Shown: one piece after another, positions 1 to 6,829 of the stretch
Numbering within the stretch: position 1 is the first letter of the stretch
How the letters are laid out: each line of letters begins with the position of its first letter
DNA from: an uncultured bacterium
Lineage (GTDB): Bacteria > Patescibacteriota > Minisyncoccia > CAIUEV01
Reading direction: 5' to 3'
Assembly: GCA_903898335.1 (NCBI GenBank)
Contig: CAIUEV010000148.1
Location: 1 to 7,696, forward strand
DNA length: 7,696 nucleotides
Notes under the pieces: model-generated
The model's input: only the letters and a program-made list of their open reading frames with translations
Databases searched by the model: none
What the model was told of the DNA's origin: nothing
Made by a program: the position numbers and the translations under genes

Positions 1-1457
1 CCCTACCGGCCACCGGCATCGTGCCGACGGAATTTTTTTCCGCTTCGGATGAAGACACTTTGTCTCTAAATCTCGAAGCCCCATCCGGTTTGAGAGTGGA
101 AGAAACCAATAAGATAGTCGAGCGGGTGGAGGCTCAGTTGCTCAACTATCCGGAAATTGAAAAATTTTCAACCTTGGTCGGTCAGGCCGGCTCCGAAGAT
201 GGAGGCGGTAGCTCTTCCTCTAATTTAGCTTCGGTTTCCATAAATTTAGTGAATAAAGACGATCGTCAGATTACCTCATATGATCTGGCGGAAAAAATCC
301 GATCCGATTTGAAAGGTATTAACGAAGCAAAAATAACCGTTGAGTCCCCTCGCGGCGGTCCTCCATCGGGTTCGGCTTTCGAAGCCAGAATCGTTGGAGA
401 AGATCTTCAAGTTTTGGATAAAACGGCTAATGATTTGAAAGGAATCCTAAATCAAATTGACGGAGTCATTAATATTGACGTTTCCCTGAAAGAAGCGCCG
501 GCAGAATATACTTTCCTGATTGATCGAGAGAGATTAAAGGCTGCCGGTCTGACTATTCCCGCTGTTTCTTCGTTTCTCCGAATGGCCGTTTCCGGAACGG
601 AAATCAGTAAGGTTATTAGGGAAAATAAAGAAATTAAAATTATGGCTCGTCTGGACGATAAAGTTATTCCCGATCTTGCGGCTTTGCAGAATTTGCAGCT
701 CCTGAACGCTACCGGTAATTCCGTCTTTCTCAAAGATGTGGCTAAAGTTGAGTTGAAGCCTTCGGTGGAAACCATAACTCGTACCGATCAAAAAAGAACG
801 GTTTTGCTTTCGGCCGGAGTCGAGGGAAAGACATTGCCAAACCAAGTTTTAGCCGAGTTTCAAAAGAAAGTTAAGGAACAATATTCTTTGCCGGCCGAAT
901 ACGAGATTGTTTACGGCGGGGAGAACGAGCAGAATGCCGAATCGGTTTTATCTATTTTGAGAGCGACGGTCATTGCCGGTCTTCTGATTTTTTCAACAAT
1001 GATAATTCAATTTAATTCTTTCAAAAAAGCCTTGATTGTTCTGGCCACTTTTCCTTTGGCCTTGATTGGGGTTTTTGTCGGCCTGGCGATTTTTAGAATT
1101 AATCTCAGTTTCCCCGGCTTAATAGGTATTCTAGCCTTATTCGGTATTGTGGTTAAAAACGCGATTATCTTAATCGACAAAATAAACTTAAACTTAGCCA
1201 GCGATATTCCGTTTCAAGAGTCGATTATCGATGCCGGAAAATCCAGACTGGAGGCGATTTTTATTACCTCGATTTGTACCATATTCGGTATTATTCCGAT
1301 CACTCTTTCCAACGAGCTTTGGAAGGCGCTTGGGGGAACAATTATTTTCGGTCTCAGTCTTTCATCTTTCTTCACTCTGATTATTGTGCCCGTGCTTTTT
1401 GCCACCCTTATCAGTGAAGAGGAGGAAAAAAGAGAGAGGCTTAAAGTAAAAGCTTAA
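1..1457 (+). CDS. RND-superfamily efflux transporter permease, C-terminal half (5' partial)
   Basis: Proton-driven inner-membrane exporter of the AcrB/RND family; the substrate cannot be read from this half. The frame is open to the left edge (LPATGI just before the GTG at 21), so that GTG is internal and the N-terminal half lies upstream. Numbering from base 21: residues 1-300 are the second extracytoplasmic (porter) domain, opening with a typical 'FP..D...L.L..P.G' stretch. Hydrophobic segments follow at about 313-330, 337-357, 363-388, 411-430 and 438-463, matching TM8-TM12. The TM10 motif 'VVKNAIILID' carries K379, at the place of AcrB K940, and TM11 has R409 and T416 with the same 7-residue spacing as AcrB R971/T978. 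The usual RLRPI is RLEAI here. A Gly/Ser-rich stretch lies at about 56-68. The acidic tail (SEEEEKRERLKVKA) is cytoplasmic. Family call is secure; subfamily is open. Confidence 0.9.
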   Translation, partial: LPATGIVPTEFFSASDEDTLSLNLEAPSGLRVEETNKIVERVEAQLLNYPEIEKFSTLVGQAGSEDGGGSSSSNLASVSINLVNKDDRQITSYDLAEKIRSDLKGINEAKITVESPRGGPPSGSAFEARIVGEDLQVLDKTANDLKGILNQIDGVINIDVSLKEAPAEYTFLIDRERLKAAGLTIPAVSSFLRMAVSGTEISKVIRENKEIKIMARLDDKVIPDLAALQNLQLLNATGNSVFLKDVAKVELKPSVETITRTDQKRTVLLSAGVEGKTLPNQVLAEFQKKVKEQYSLPAEYEIVYGGENEQNAESVLSILRATVIAGLLIFSTMIIQFNSFKKALIVLATFPLALIGVFVGLAIFRINLSFPGLIGILALFGIVVKNAIILIDKINLNLASDIPFQESIIDAGKSRLEAIFITSICTIFGIIPITLSNELWKALGGTIIFGLSLSSFFTLIIVPVLFATLISEEEEKRERLKVKA

Positions 1458-1472
1458 TTAATCGGCAAGTTT

Positions 1473-2666
1473 TTATTTTTCTTCTCCGATGATACGAGTT
1501 CTTTCTTGGAAATCGTTGCTCAGCAGATCGGCGAAAACTTCTTCGACTTGACTTTCTTTGAGTGAACGACCGCCCAGACCAAAAACGTAACTTTGAATTT
1601 GTTTCTTGGCGGAAGAATTGTCGCTCCAAAAAGATTCTCGGACTTCGGTGAAGAGAGGCGGCCGACTGCCGAAACTGAAGGCTCGATCCAAGACGGCAAT
1701 TTTTCCAATATGACCAATTGCTTTAGCTAACGCTTCATAAGGAAACGGTCTGAATAATTTTATTTTAGCCACACCCACATTGTAGCCTTCGGCTTTGAGT
1801 TTTTTAACGGAAGCTTTTATGGTGCCGGCACTGGCACCCATGGCGATAATCACGGCCTCGGTTTCTTCGTTTACCTCGAAAAGTTCCACGGCCGGATAGT
1901 TTCTTCCGGTAATTTTCTTCAGTTCTTGTCCGGCTTCTTTAAAAATTTTTTCTGATCGTTCGAAAGCCCTCCACTGTTCGGTTTTTATCTCCAAGTAATG
2001 GCTGGGCAAGACTAGAGGGCCGAAAGTTTTTTGATGCTTGCTTCGCAGAAGAGAGTAGGGATAGCTGTAATTACCGACAAATTTTTTAACCTTTTCATCC
2101 TCAATTTTTTCAACTTTTTCCAAAGTGTGAGAGGTTTCGAATCCGTCCTGAACAACCATCACCGGTAATCTGACTTCTTCGTGTTCGGCTATTTTTACGG
2201 CCAGAATAGTGTTATCGTAAGCTTCCTGAGCGGTCTCGCTCCAGAGCTGAATGAAGCCGCTATCTCTCACCCCCATGACGTCTGAATGGTCGCAGTGAAT
2301 ATTTATCGGAGCGGATAAAGCCCGACTGGCTACATTTAAAACAATGGGCATTCGCATGCCGGAAGCAATGTTTAGCACTTCGAACATATAGGCCAATCCG
2401 ACGGAAGAGGTGGCCGTCATCGAGCGAACTCCGGAAGCGGCCGCTCCAATGGCCATGCTCATAACAGAATGTTCCGACTCGGCAGTGATAATCTCGCTAT
2501 CGATTCTTCCCGAGGCAACGATTGAAGCGAATTTTTCCACAATGGGAGTCTGTGGTGTAATGGGGTAAATGGGTACTACGCCCGGCTCTATTTGACTCAT
2601 TGCCTCGGCAACTGCCTCTCCACCGGTCAAAGCTTCATATTTGGTTTTTTGTTTAAAATAGGACAT
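1473..2666 (-). CDS. porA: Pyruvate (2-oxoacid):ferredoxin oxidoreductase, alpha subunit
   Basis: Alpha subunit of the CoA-dependent 2-oxoacid:ferredoxin oxidoreductase, a cytoplasmic enzyme converting pyruvate + CoA to acetyl-CoA + CO2 and reducing ferredoxin. At 397 residues it matches PorA of four-subunit enzymes. The pyrimidine-binding domain spans about 12-180: GGEAVAEAM (15-23), YPITPQTPIVEKF (34-46), TAESEHSVMS (61-70, holding the Glu expected to contact the thiamine pyrimidine), TATSSVGLAYMFE (84-96) and DHSDVMGVRDSGFIQ (126-140). The second domain (about 270-345) has AMGASAGTIK, IKLFRPFP and the AVLDRAFSFG stretch. The ATG lies 14 bases after the porD stop with no Shine-Dalgarno, so the pair is probably co-transcribed. 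A beta subunit normally follows alpha, but here the next gene is the convergent RND gene. Pyruvate is the likeliest substrate; another 2-oxoacid cannot be excluded. Confidence 0.93.
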   Translation of the reverse strand: MSYFKQKTKYEALTGGEAVAEAMSQIEPGVVPIYPITPQTPIVEKFASIVASGRIDSEIITAESEHSVMSMAIGAAASGVRSMTATSSVGLAYMFEVLNIASGMRMPIVLNVASRALSAPINIHCDHSDVMGVRDSGFIQLWSETAQEAYDNTILAVKIAEHEEVRLPVMVVQDGFETSHTLEKVEKIEDEKVKKFVGNYSYPYSLLRSKHQKTFGPLVLPSHYLEIKTEQWRAFERSEKIFKEAGQELKKITGRNYPAVELFEVNEETEAVIIAMGASAGTIKASVKKLKAEGYNVGVAKIKLFRPFPYEALAKAIGHIGKIAVLDRAFSFGSRPPLFTEVRESFWSDNSSAKKQIQSYVFGLGGRSLKESQVEEVFADLLSNDFQERTRIIGEEK

Positions 2667-2680
2667 CGGTTTGATTTAAA

Positions 2681-2950
2681 TTATTTTTTGGGACGCATCG
2701 AAATGGCCTTTACCGGACATTCGGCGGCGCAGACGGAACACCCCTTACAGTAATTGCCGTCGACATCGACTTTCTTACCGTCGGAGCCGATATTGATGCA
2801 GCCTTCGGGACAGAAAAGAACGCACTGATGGCATTTTATGCATTTTTCTTGGTCGACAAAAGCCACTTTCGAGGCCCAATCCCCGGTTTTATTTTCCAGA
2901 CTGCTGCCCCCTTTATTAACGATTCCACCCAATTTTAAATTTTTATTCAT
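2681..2950 (-). CDS. porD: Pyruvate (2-oxoacid):ferredoxin oxidoreductase, delta (2x[4Fe-4S] ferredoxin) subunit
   Basis: Small electron-transfer subunit of 89 residues that passes electrons from the thiamine-diphosphate centre to external ferredoxin. Two complete [4Fe-4S] motifs are visible: CIKCHQCVLFCP (Cys 37, 40, 43, 47) and CKGCSVCAAECP (Cys 68, 71, 74, 78), with one extra Cys at 51. The short leader 'NKTGDW' (20-25) before the first cluster is characteristic of PorD/VorD and separates it from generic bacterial ferredoxins. The length fits the family (about 90-105). It starts 4 bases after the stop of the upstream membrane-protein gene and ends 14 bases before porA, so it sits mid-operon. 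The first start codon gives MNKNLKLGG; no Shine-Dalgarno is visible, and translation may be coupled to the preceding gene. The adjacent porA makes the assignment firm. Confidence 0.93.
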   Translation of the reverse strand: MNKNLKLGGIVNKGGSSLENKTGDWASKVAFVDQEKCIKCHQCVLFCPEGCINIGSDGKKVDVDGNYCKGCSVCAAECPVKAISMRPKK

Positions 2951-2954
2951 GCGC

Positions 2955-4265
2955 TTAAATTAACAGTTTAAGATAGACCATTCCCGTTAGTAGAAGTGAC
3001 AATATGGCGACTATGGTAATAAAAACTTTTTTACGAGAACCCTCTTCCAGCAAATACATGAAATCTTTTTCCGGTTGTTTGCGGAGGAAAGTCAGTCCCC
3101 CGAAAATTATTAACATCCAATTTAAAAAGAAAAGCAAAGAGCTCTCCGAAAAATAGAGCAAGTGGCCGACAGAAATGCAAGCCAGACCGCTGAGAACGAT
3201 CCCGATAGCCTGTCTGTCTTTTTTAATTTTAAAAAAGCTGTAAAGACCAATTAAGAAAACCAGAGTATTGATAGCGAGATAAAACCAAACTCTTTGGCCA
3301 AAAAGAGGAAATTTCTCCAGATAGGCTGCGAAGGGCATAAAAACCAGTTCTTTTTGTCCCAAAAAAACCGGGGAAACGGCGCGGGAGAAGGTGAAAAGAA
3401 GGATTAAAGAAAGGTATTTGAAATCGCCTCGGAAAAGTTCGCTCAAAAAATCGGCTTTCCCGCTCCCCTTTAAATTGAGGTAGCCCACTTCTTTGTCTTT
3501 GAGATAGCGTTCGACTTTAACGATCAAATCAAGAAGCAGTAGAACGAAAATGCCGCTGAACCACATCCACCAAGCGAGATAAAAATCCAGCAGCGAAGCG
3601 ATAAAAAGCAGAAGCAAAGAAATCAGGAAAAGACGACCCTTTAGAACGGGCTCCGACTTCTTTTTAAGCCACCAGAAAGAAAAAGCGGTTACTCCACAGA
3701 AAGCGGTAAACAGGGTCGGAGTTTTGGCGAAGTTTAGAGTTAACAAGTTATTGTCTCTGAAAAAAACGGCGGCGGCGATCGAAACTAACAAAGTCAGAAG
3801 GCCCGATACCAAAAAACGACGGATATTTTTTTCCCAAGCGGCAACATCCAACAGCTGAACTGCCAAGAAAAAGAAAAGAATAAAGGCCAGATGCTCGCTA
3901 AAGCCGGCCGTTTCACTGCCCAAATAGCCGTTCCAAGCGTATTTTAAGTCGGCCGAATAAAGAAAAAGCAGGAAAAGGACAGCGAGACCGGGGAAAAGAA
4001 AAAAGTTCAGTTTGGTTTTTCGCCATTCAAATTTTTTCTGCTCCAAGCTTCTTAACAGCCACACAATGGTTAGAAAAAAAACGGAAACAAAAAGAGTTTT
4101 TTCTCTTAATGATTCCAAAGGATCCTCTCTAAAAGGAAAAACCGTCCAAGGAAAAATCACAACGAAGAGCGAAATCAGTTTTCGGAGTAAATTCCCCCAC
4201 GAATCTCGTCGCCGATAAATTTCGTTTCGGGGCAGGTTTAGAGTGTTTGAATTTTGTGCAATCAT
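2955..4265 (-). CDS. Multi-pass membrane protein, possibly O-antigen ligase/polymerase (Wzy)-like
   Basis: Integral membrane protein of 436 residues with roughly 12-13 hydrophobic segments, at about 28-46, 56-73, 87-104, 124-140, 150-168, 182-200, 211-226, 228-250, 282-300, 323-346, 353-372, 376-394 and 413-433. A basic N-terminus (RNEIYRRR) precedes the first segment, and there is no cleavable signal peptide. The start 'FPWTVFPFRED..ESLREK' plus 'WNGYLGSETAGFSEHLAF' resembles the N-terminal pattern (P....P......K, then a G-S-x-x-x-x-G-x turn) of Wzy/WaaL-like proteins common in Parcubacteria, which often carry a C-terminal TPR region. No TPR region is present, and I cannot identify a convincing catalytic Arg/His loop. 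It is first gene of the unit with porD and porA, 4 bases before porD. Function is unknown; glycan polymerase/ligase relative is the best guess, and a purely structural or transport role is possible. Confidence 0.4.
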   Translation of the reverse strand: MIAQNSNTLNLPRNEIYRRRDSWGNLLRKLISLFVVIFPWTVFPFREDPLESLREKTLFVSVFFLTIVWLLRSLEQKKFEWRKTKLNFFLFPGLAVLFLLFLYSADLKYAWNGYLGSETAGFSEHLAFILFFFLAVQLLDVAAWEKNIRRFLVSGLLTLLVSIAAAVFFRDNNLLTLNFAKTPTLFTAFCGVTAFSFWWLKKKSEPVLKGRLFLISLLLLFIASLLDFYLAWWMWFSGIFVLLLLDLIVKVERYLKDKEVGYLNLKGSGKADFLSELFRGDFKYLSLILLFTFSRAVSPVFLGQKELVFMPFAAYLEKFPLFGQRVWFYLAINTLVFLIGLYSFFKIKKDRQAIGIVLSGLACISVGHLLYFSESSLLFFLNWMLIIFGGLTFLRKQPEKDFMYLLEEGSRKKVFITIVAILSLLLTGMVYLKLLI

Positions 4266-4290
4266 TTTATTTTTTATTTGTCTTCTTTGA

Positions 4291-4319
4291 ATTCTAGTCT
4301 GAAAAATAGATTAAGTAAA
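4291..4319 (-). promoter_or_regulatory. Candidate sigma70-type promoter for the membrane protein-porD-porA unit
   Basis: On the minus strand, TTTACT (4319-4314, 4 of 6 matches to TTGACA) is followed after exactly 17 bases by TAGAAT (4296-4291, 5 of 6 matches to TATAAT). The start of transcription would fall near 4284, leaving a leader of about 20 bases before the ATG at 4265. Spacing and position are ideal, but such matches arise by chance in AT-rich DNA. Confidence 0.45.
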
Positions 4320-4332
4320 ACTGGAACTTTCT

Positions 4333-4367
4333 TTGACCTTCTTATTAATTTAGCCTAATAATATAAG
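4333..4367 (+). promoter_or_regulatory. Candidate promoter for galU-lysS
   Basis: TTGACC (4333-4338, 5 of 6 matches to the -35 consensus) lies ahead of an AT-rich stretch holding overlapping -10-like boxes: TAATAA at 17 bases, TAATAT (4359-4364) at 20 bases and TATAAG (4362-4367) at 23 bases. The best -10 matches have poor spacing and the well-spaced one is weak, so the exact -10 is uncertain. The leader to the ATG at 4402 would be about 30 bases. Confidence 0.35.
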
Positions 4368-4401
4368 AATATAAGGCCGTTTAGCTTTAATTCTCATTCC
4401 T

Positions 4402-5274
4402 ATGAAAAAAATAAAAAAAGCCATTGTGGCTGTGGCCGGTAGCGGTACCAGATTGCTTCCGGCGACCAAATCCATGCCTAAAGAAATGTTACCGGTGGTG
4501 GATAAACCGATTATCCAACTGGTAGTCGAAGAACTGGTGGAGGCGGGAATCGAAGACATTATTTTGGTGACCAAGTGGGACAAGAAACCTTTGGAGGATC
4601 ATTTCGATCGCAGTTGGGCTTTGGAATATGAATTGGAAAAAAATGGAAAAATGGAAAAACTTGAAGAAATAAAAAAAGTTTCCGAAAGCGCCAATTTTGT
4701 TTATATCAGGCAAAAAGGACCATACGGGAACGGAACGCCGGTGCTTTCCGCTTCCAGTTTGGTTGACGACGAGCCTTTTGTTTTTGTTTGGGGCGATGAT
4801 CTGGTCAAGTCGAAAAAATCCTTTACCAAAGCCATGGTTGAGGATTATGAGAAAAATGGAAAATTGATGATTGGAGTCCAGAAAGTGGCGCCGGAAGTCG
4901 TAAACCGTTACGGTATTGTAAAACTGAGAGAGGGGACGAGAGAAATCGAGGATATTGTGGAAAAACCCGGTTTGGAGGAGGCCCCATCTCAGTTAGCTGA
5001 TTTCGGGCGTATGATTCTTGATCAAGATGTGATCGATATCCTTAAAAAAACCGCTCTGGGAAAAGACAACGAGCTTTGGATCGTTGACGCTATCCGAACC
5101 TACGTTAAAAACGGCGGAACGTTTTTAGCCAAAGAAGTCGAAGACGGAGAATGGATGACAACGGGTGATCCTCTTAATTACCTGAAAGCGACTCTGGCCT
5201 ATGCTTTTGACAGGCCGGATTTAAAATCCGAGTTGGCGAATTATGTTAATAAACTAAACAATAAGGACCAATAA
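4402..5274 (+). CDS. galU: GalU-like UTP--sugar-1-phosphate uridylyltransferase (variant motifs)
   Basis: Cytoplasmic nucleotidyltransferase expected to join UTP and glucose-1-phosphate (or a related sugar phosphate) into UDP-sugar plus pyrophosphate, feeding envelope glycan synthesis. The 290-residue length is normal for GalU. The N-terminal nucleotide-binding signature is intact: GSGTRLLPATKSMPKEMLP at 13-31 and VVDKP at 32-36. EDHFD (65-69), the RQ pair (103-104), IVEKPG (185-190), and TGDPLNYLKA (254-263) also match GalU. Two sites differ from the usual enzyme: GLGHAVL is GNGTPVL (109-115), and the LPDD motif is WGDD (130-133, with the metal-binding Asp pair kept). GEIQLTDAI reads NELWIVDAI. 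I have seen this variant form in CPR-type sequences, so it looks like a lineage subfamily. The sugar specificity is therefore less certain than the chemistry. lysS follows one base after its stop. Confidence 0.85.
   Translation: MKKIKKAIVAVAGSGTRLLPATKSMPKEMLPVVDKPIIQLVVEELVEAGIEDIILVTKWDKKPLEDHFDRSWALEYELEKNGKMEKLEEIKKVSESANFVYIRQKGPYGNGTPVLSASSLVDDEPFVFVWGDDLVKSKKSFTKAMVEDYEKNGKLMIGVQKVAPEVVNRYGIVKLREGTREIEDIVEKPGLEEAPSQLADFGRMILDQDVIDILKKTALGKDNELWIVDAIRTYVKNGGTFLAKEVEDGEWMTTGDPLNYLKATLAYAFDRPDLKSELANYVNKLNNKDQ
5263..5267 (+). promoter_or_regulatory. Shine-Dalgarno site of lysS
   Basis: AAGGA lies inside the last codons of galU, 8 bases before the lysS ATG. It is the only clear Shine-Dalgarno among the start codons visible here. 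It supports the ATG at 5276 as the true start and translation coupled to galU termination (TAA, one base, ATG). Confidence 0.7.
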
Positions 5275-5275
5275 A

Positions 5276-6757
5276 ATGTCCAACAACCAAACATTAAAAC
5301 AGTTGATCGACGATAGAGCCAAGAAGCTAAGCTTGATAAAGGAGCGATCAATCAATCCTTATCCCTCTTCGACTCGGAAAACTTTGAATAATGCTTCGGC
5401 TAAAGAAAGGTTTAGCAAATTGGCCGATCAGAAAATATTTTTGGCCGGACGGATCACGGGAAGAAGAGGCCACGGAGGCTTGATTTTTGCCGATTTGGAG
5501 GATGAAAGCGACAAGATTCAACTGGCCGTTAAAAAAGACAATTTAGCCTTAAAGGAATTTGAGCTCTTCCGTGATTTAATTGAGAGGGGGGACTTTGTTG
5601 AAGTGTCGGGAAAATTATTTCTCACCAAGGCGAAAGAAAAAACCCTGGAAGTGAGCAAAATAAAATTATTGGCTAAAGCGACTCGGCCGTTACCGGAAAA
5701 ATGGGCCGGCCTGAAGAATGAAGAATTAAAATACAGAAAGCGCTATTTGGACTTGGTAACCAGCCGCGAATCGAGAGAAAAGTTCAAGAAGAGAAGCTTG
5801 TTTATTAAAAGTCTCAGAGATTTTCTGCTTAGACATGATTTTATTGAGTTCGAAACTCCGATTTTGCAGCCGGTGGCGGGAGGGGCGACGGCTAAACCTT
5901 TTAAAACTCTTCATAACGCTTTAAATCAGGAATATTTTTTGAGAATTGCTCCGGAGCTTTATCTGAAAAGACTGATCGTCGGTGGTTTTGAAAAAGTATT
6001 TGAGATTGCACGGACTTTTCGTAACGAAGGAATTAGCCCTCAGCACAATCCGGATTTTACCATGTTGGAATTCTACTGGGCCTACTCTGACTATGAGCAG
6101 TTGATGAAGTTTACCGAAGAAATGCTTAAGGAGACCGTGCCTCAAATTTGCGGTTCGCTTAAAGTAACTTATCAGAACAAAAAATTTGACTTTACTCCTC
6201 CCTTCCCTCGAGTCTACTTTTCCGATTTGATTAAGAAAGAGTTGGGAGTTAAAACGGATTCGCTTGACAGAAAGGCACTGCTGGCGCTGGCTAAAAAGCA
6301 CGAACTTGAATTGGAAGATGGTGGGAAAAAACTTTCCGAATCAAAAATCTTGGATGAGATTTACAAAAAAACCATTCGACCTAAGATTAAAGGCCCTATA
6401 TTTCTGCTGGACTATCCCAAAAGCCTCATTCCTCTGGCCAAAACTAAAGAAAATGATAGCTCGAAGATCGCCACTTTTCAATTGGTGGTTAATGGCTGGG
6501 AAATTGTTAAGGCCTACAACGAATTGAACGATCCTAACGAACAGCGCGATCGTTTTGGAGAACAGGAAGCGGCCAGAAAGAAGGGTGACGATGAAGCGCA
6601 TTCGATCGATGAGGACTATTTGGAGGCTCTGAGTTACGGTATGCCGCCGACGGCCGGTTGGGGGATGGGAATTGATCGTTTGCTGGTGCTCCTTTTGGAT
6701 CAAAAAAATGTACGGGATGTTATCCTCTTTCCACTTCGCAAAACCAAAAAAGAGTAG
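5276..6757 (+). CDS. lysS: Lysyl-tRNA synthetase, class II
   Basis: Charges tRNA-Lys with lysine using ATP in the cytoplasm. It is 493 residues long, normal for bacterial class II LysRS. An N-terminal OB-fold anticodon-binding domain covers about 53-135 (LAGRITGRRGHGGLIFADLED). The linker RPLPEKWAGLKNEELKYRKR (137-156) is typical of the family. Catalytic motif 1 is near 189-209 (FIEFETPILQP..GGATAKPF); motif 2 holds FRNEG at 248-252, followed by HNPDFTMLEFY (257-267); motif 3 is GMGIDR at 463-468, with the terminal LFPLRK. The lysine-pocket block AYNELNDPNEQRDRF (413-427) is intact. 'AGWGMGIDR' replaces the more common 'GGLGIGIDR', a conservative change. It begins one base after galU with a good Shine-Dalgarno, so the two probably share a transcript. 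Nothing suggests a paralogue such as EpmA, because the full N-terminal domain is present. Confidence 0.97.
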   Translation: MSNNQTLKQLIDDRAKKLSLIKERSINPYPSSTRKTLNNASAKERFSKLADQKIFLAGRITGRRGHGGLIFADLEDESDKIQLAVKKDNLALKEFELFRDLIERGDFVEVSGKLFLTKAKEKTLEVSKIKLLAKATRPLPEKWAGLKNEELKYRKRYLDLVTSRESREKFKKRSLFIKSLRDFLLRHDFIEFETPILQPVAGGATAKPFKTLHNALNQEYFLRIAPELYLKRLIVGGFEKVFEIARTFRNEGISPQHNPDFTMLEFYWAYSDYEQLMKFTEEMLKETVPQICGSLKVTYQNKKFDFTPPFPRVYFSDLIKKELGVKTDSLDRKALLALAKKHELELEDGGKKLSESKILDEIYKKTIRPKIKGPIFLLDYPKSLIPLAKTKENDSSKIATFQLVVNGWEIVKAYNELNDPNEQRDRFGEQEAARKKGDDEAHSIDEDYLEALSYGMPPTAGWGMGIDRLLVLLLDQKNVRDVILFPLRKTKKE

Positions 6758-6768
6758 CTCTCTTTTGG
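6744..6768 (+). terminator. Weak hairpin over the lysS stop codon, possible terminator
   Basis: CCAAAAAAGAG and CTCTTTTGG can pair across a 5-base loop (TAGCT), with two bulged A residues. The stem is A/T-rich and no U-run follows it, so it is a poor intrinsic terminator. It may attenuate read-through into ileS or be a chance structure. Confidence 0.25.
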
Positions 6769-6771
6769 CCA

Positions 6772-6801
6772 TTGCTTAAAACAAAAAAGTGCCTTTATAA
6801 T
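6772..6801 (+). promoter_or_regulatory. Candidate promoter for ileS
   Basis: A perfect TATAAT (6796-6801) follows TTGCTT (6772-6777, 3 of 6 matches) after 18 bases. Transcription would begin near 6808, giving a leader of about 22 bases with no Shine-Dalgarno. The exact -10 in a 72-base gap between two genes makes a separate ileS promoter plausible even though lysS lies on the same strand. Confidence 0.6.
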
Positions 6802-6829
6802 AACTTGTTTCGAGCTTTAATACATCAAA

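Larger units (their letters stand above)
4266..4401. other. Divergent intergenic region between the membrane-protein/por unit and galU-lysS
   Basis: This 136-base AT-rich gap is the only place in the window where two transcription units diverge, so it should hold both promoters and any shared operator. I see a promoter-like pair on each strand, no clear inverted repeat that would serve as a repressor site, and no Shine-Dalgarno in front of either start codon. Confidence 0.7.

Noticed and set aside
21..23. GTG as the true start of the RND gene
   Set aside because: The frame continues upstream to the window edge with residues (LPATGI) that fit the family, and half of the expected RND protein is missing, so the GTG is internal.
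4012..4218. 68-residue plus-strand open frame inside the membrane-protein gene
   Set aside because: Low-complexity, Lys/Ser-rich translation opposite a credible 436-residue gene, with no ribosome site or family resemblance.
5921..6772. Long open frames on the minus strand inside lysS and at its 3' end
   Set aside because: They lie opposite a fully conserved lysS, show no family motifs, and are shadows of its coding strand.
6758..6829. T-box or other tRNA-sensing leader before ileS
   Set aside because: The gap is only 72 bases and the predicted leader about 22, far too short for a T-box; no stem with a specifier loop is visible.
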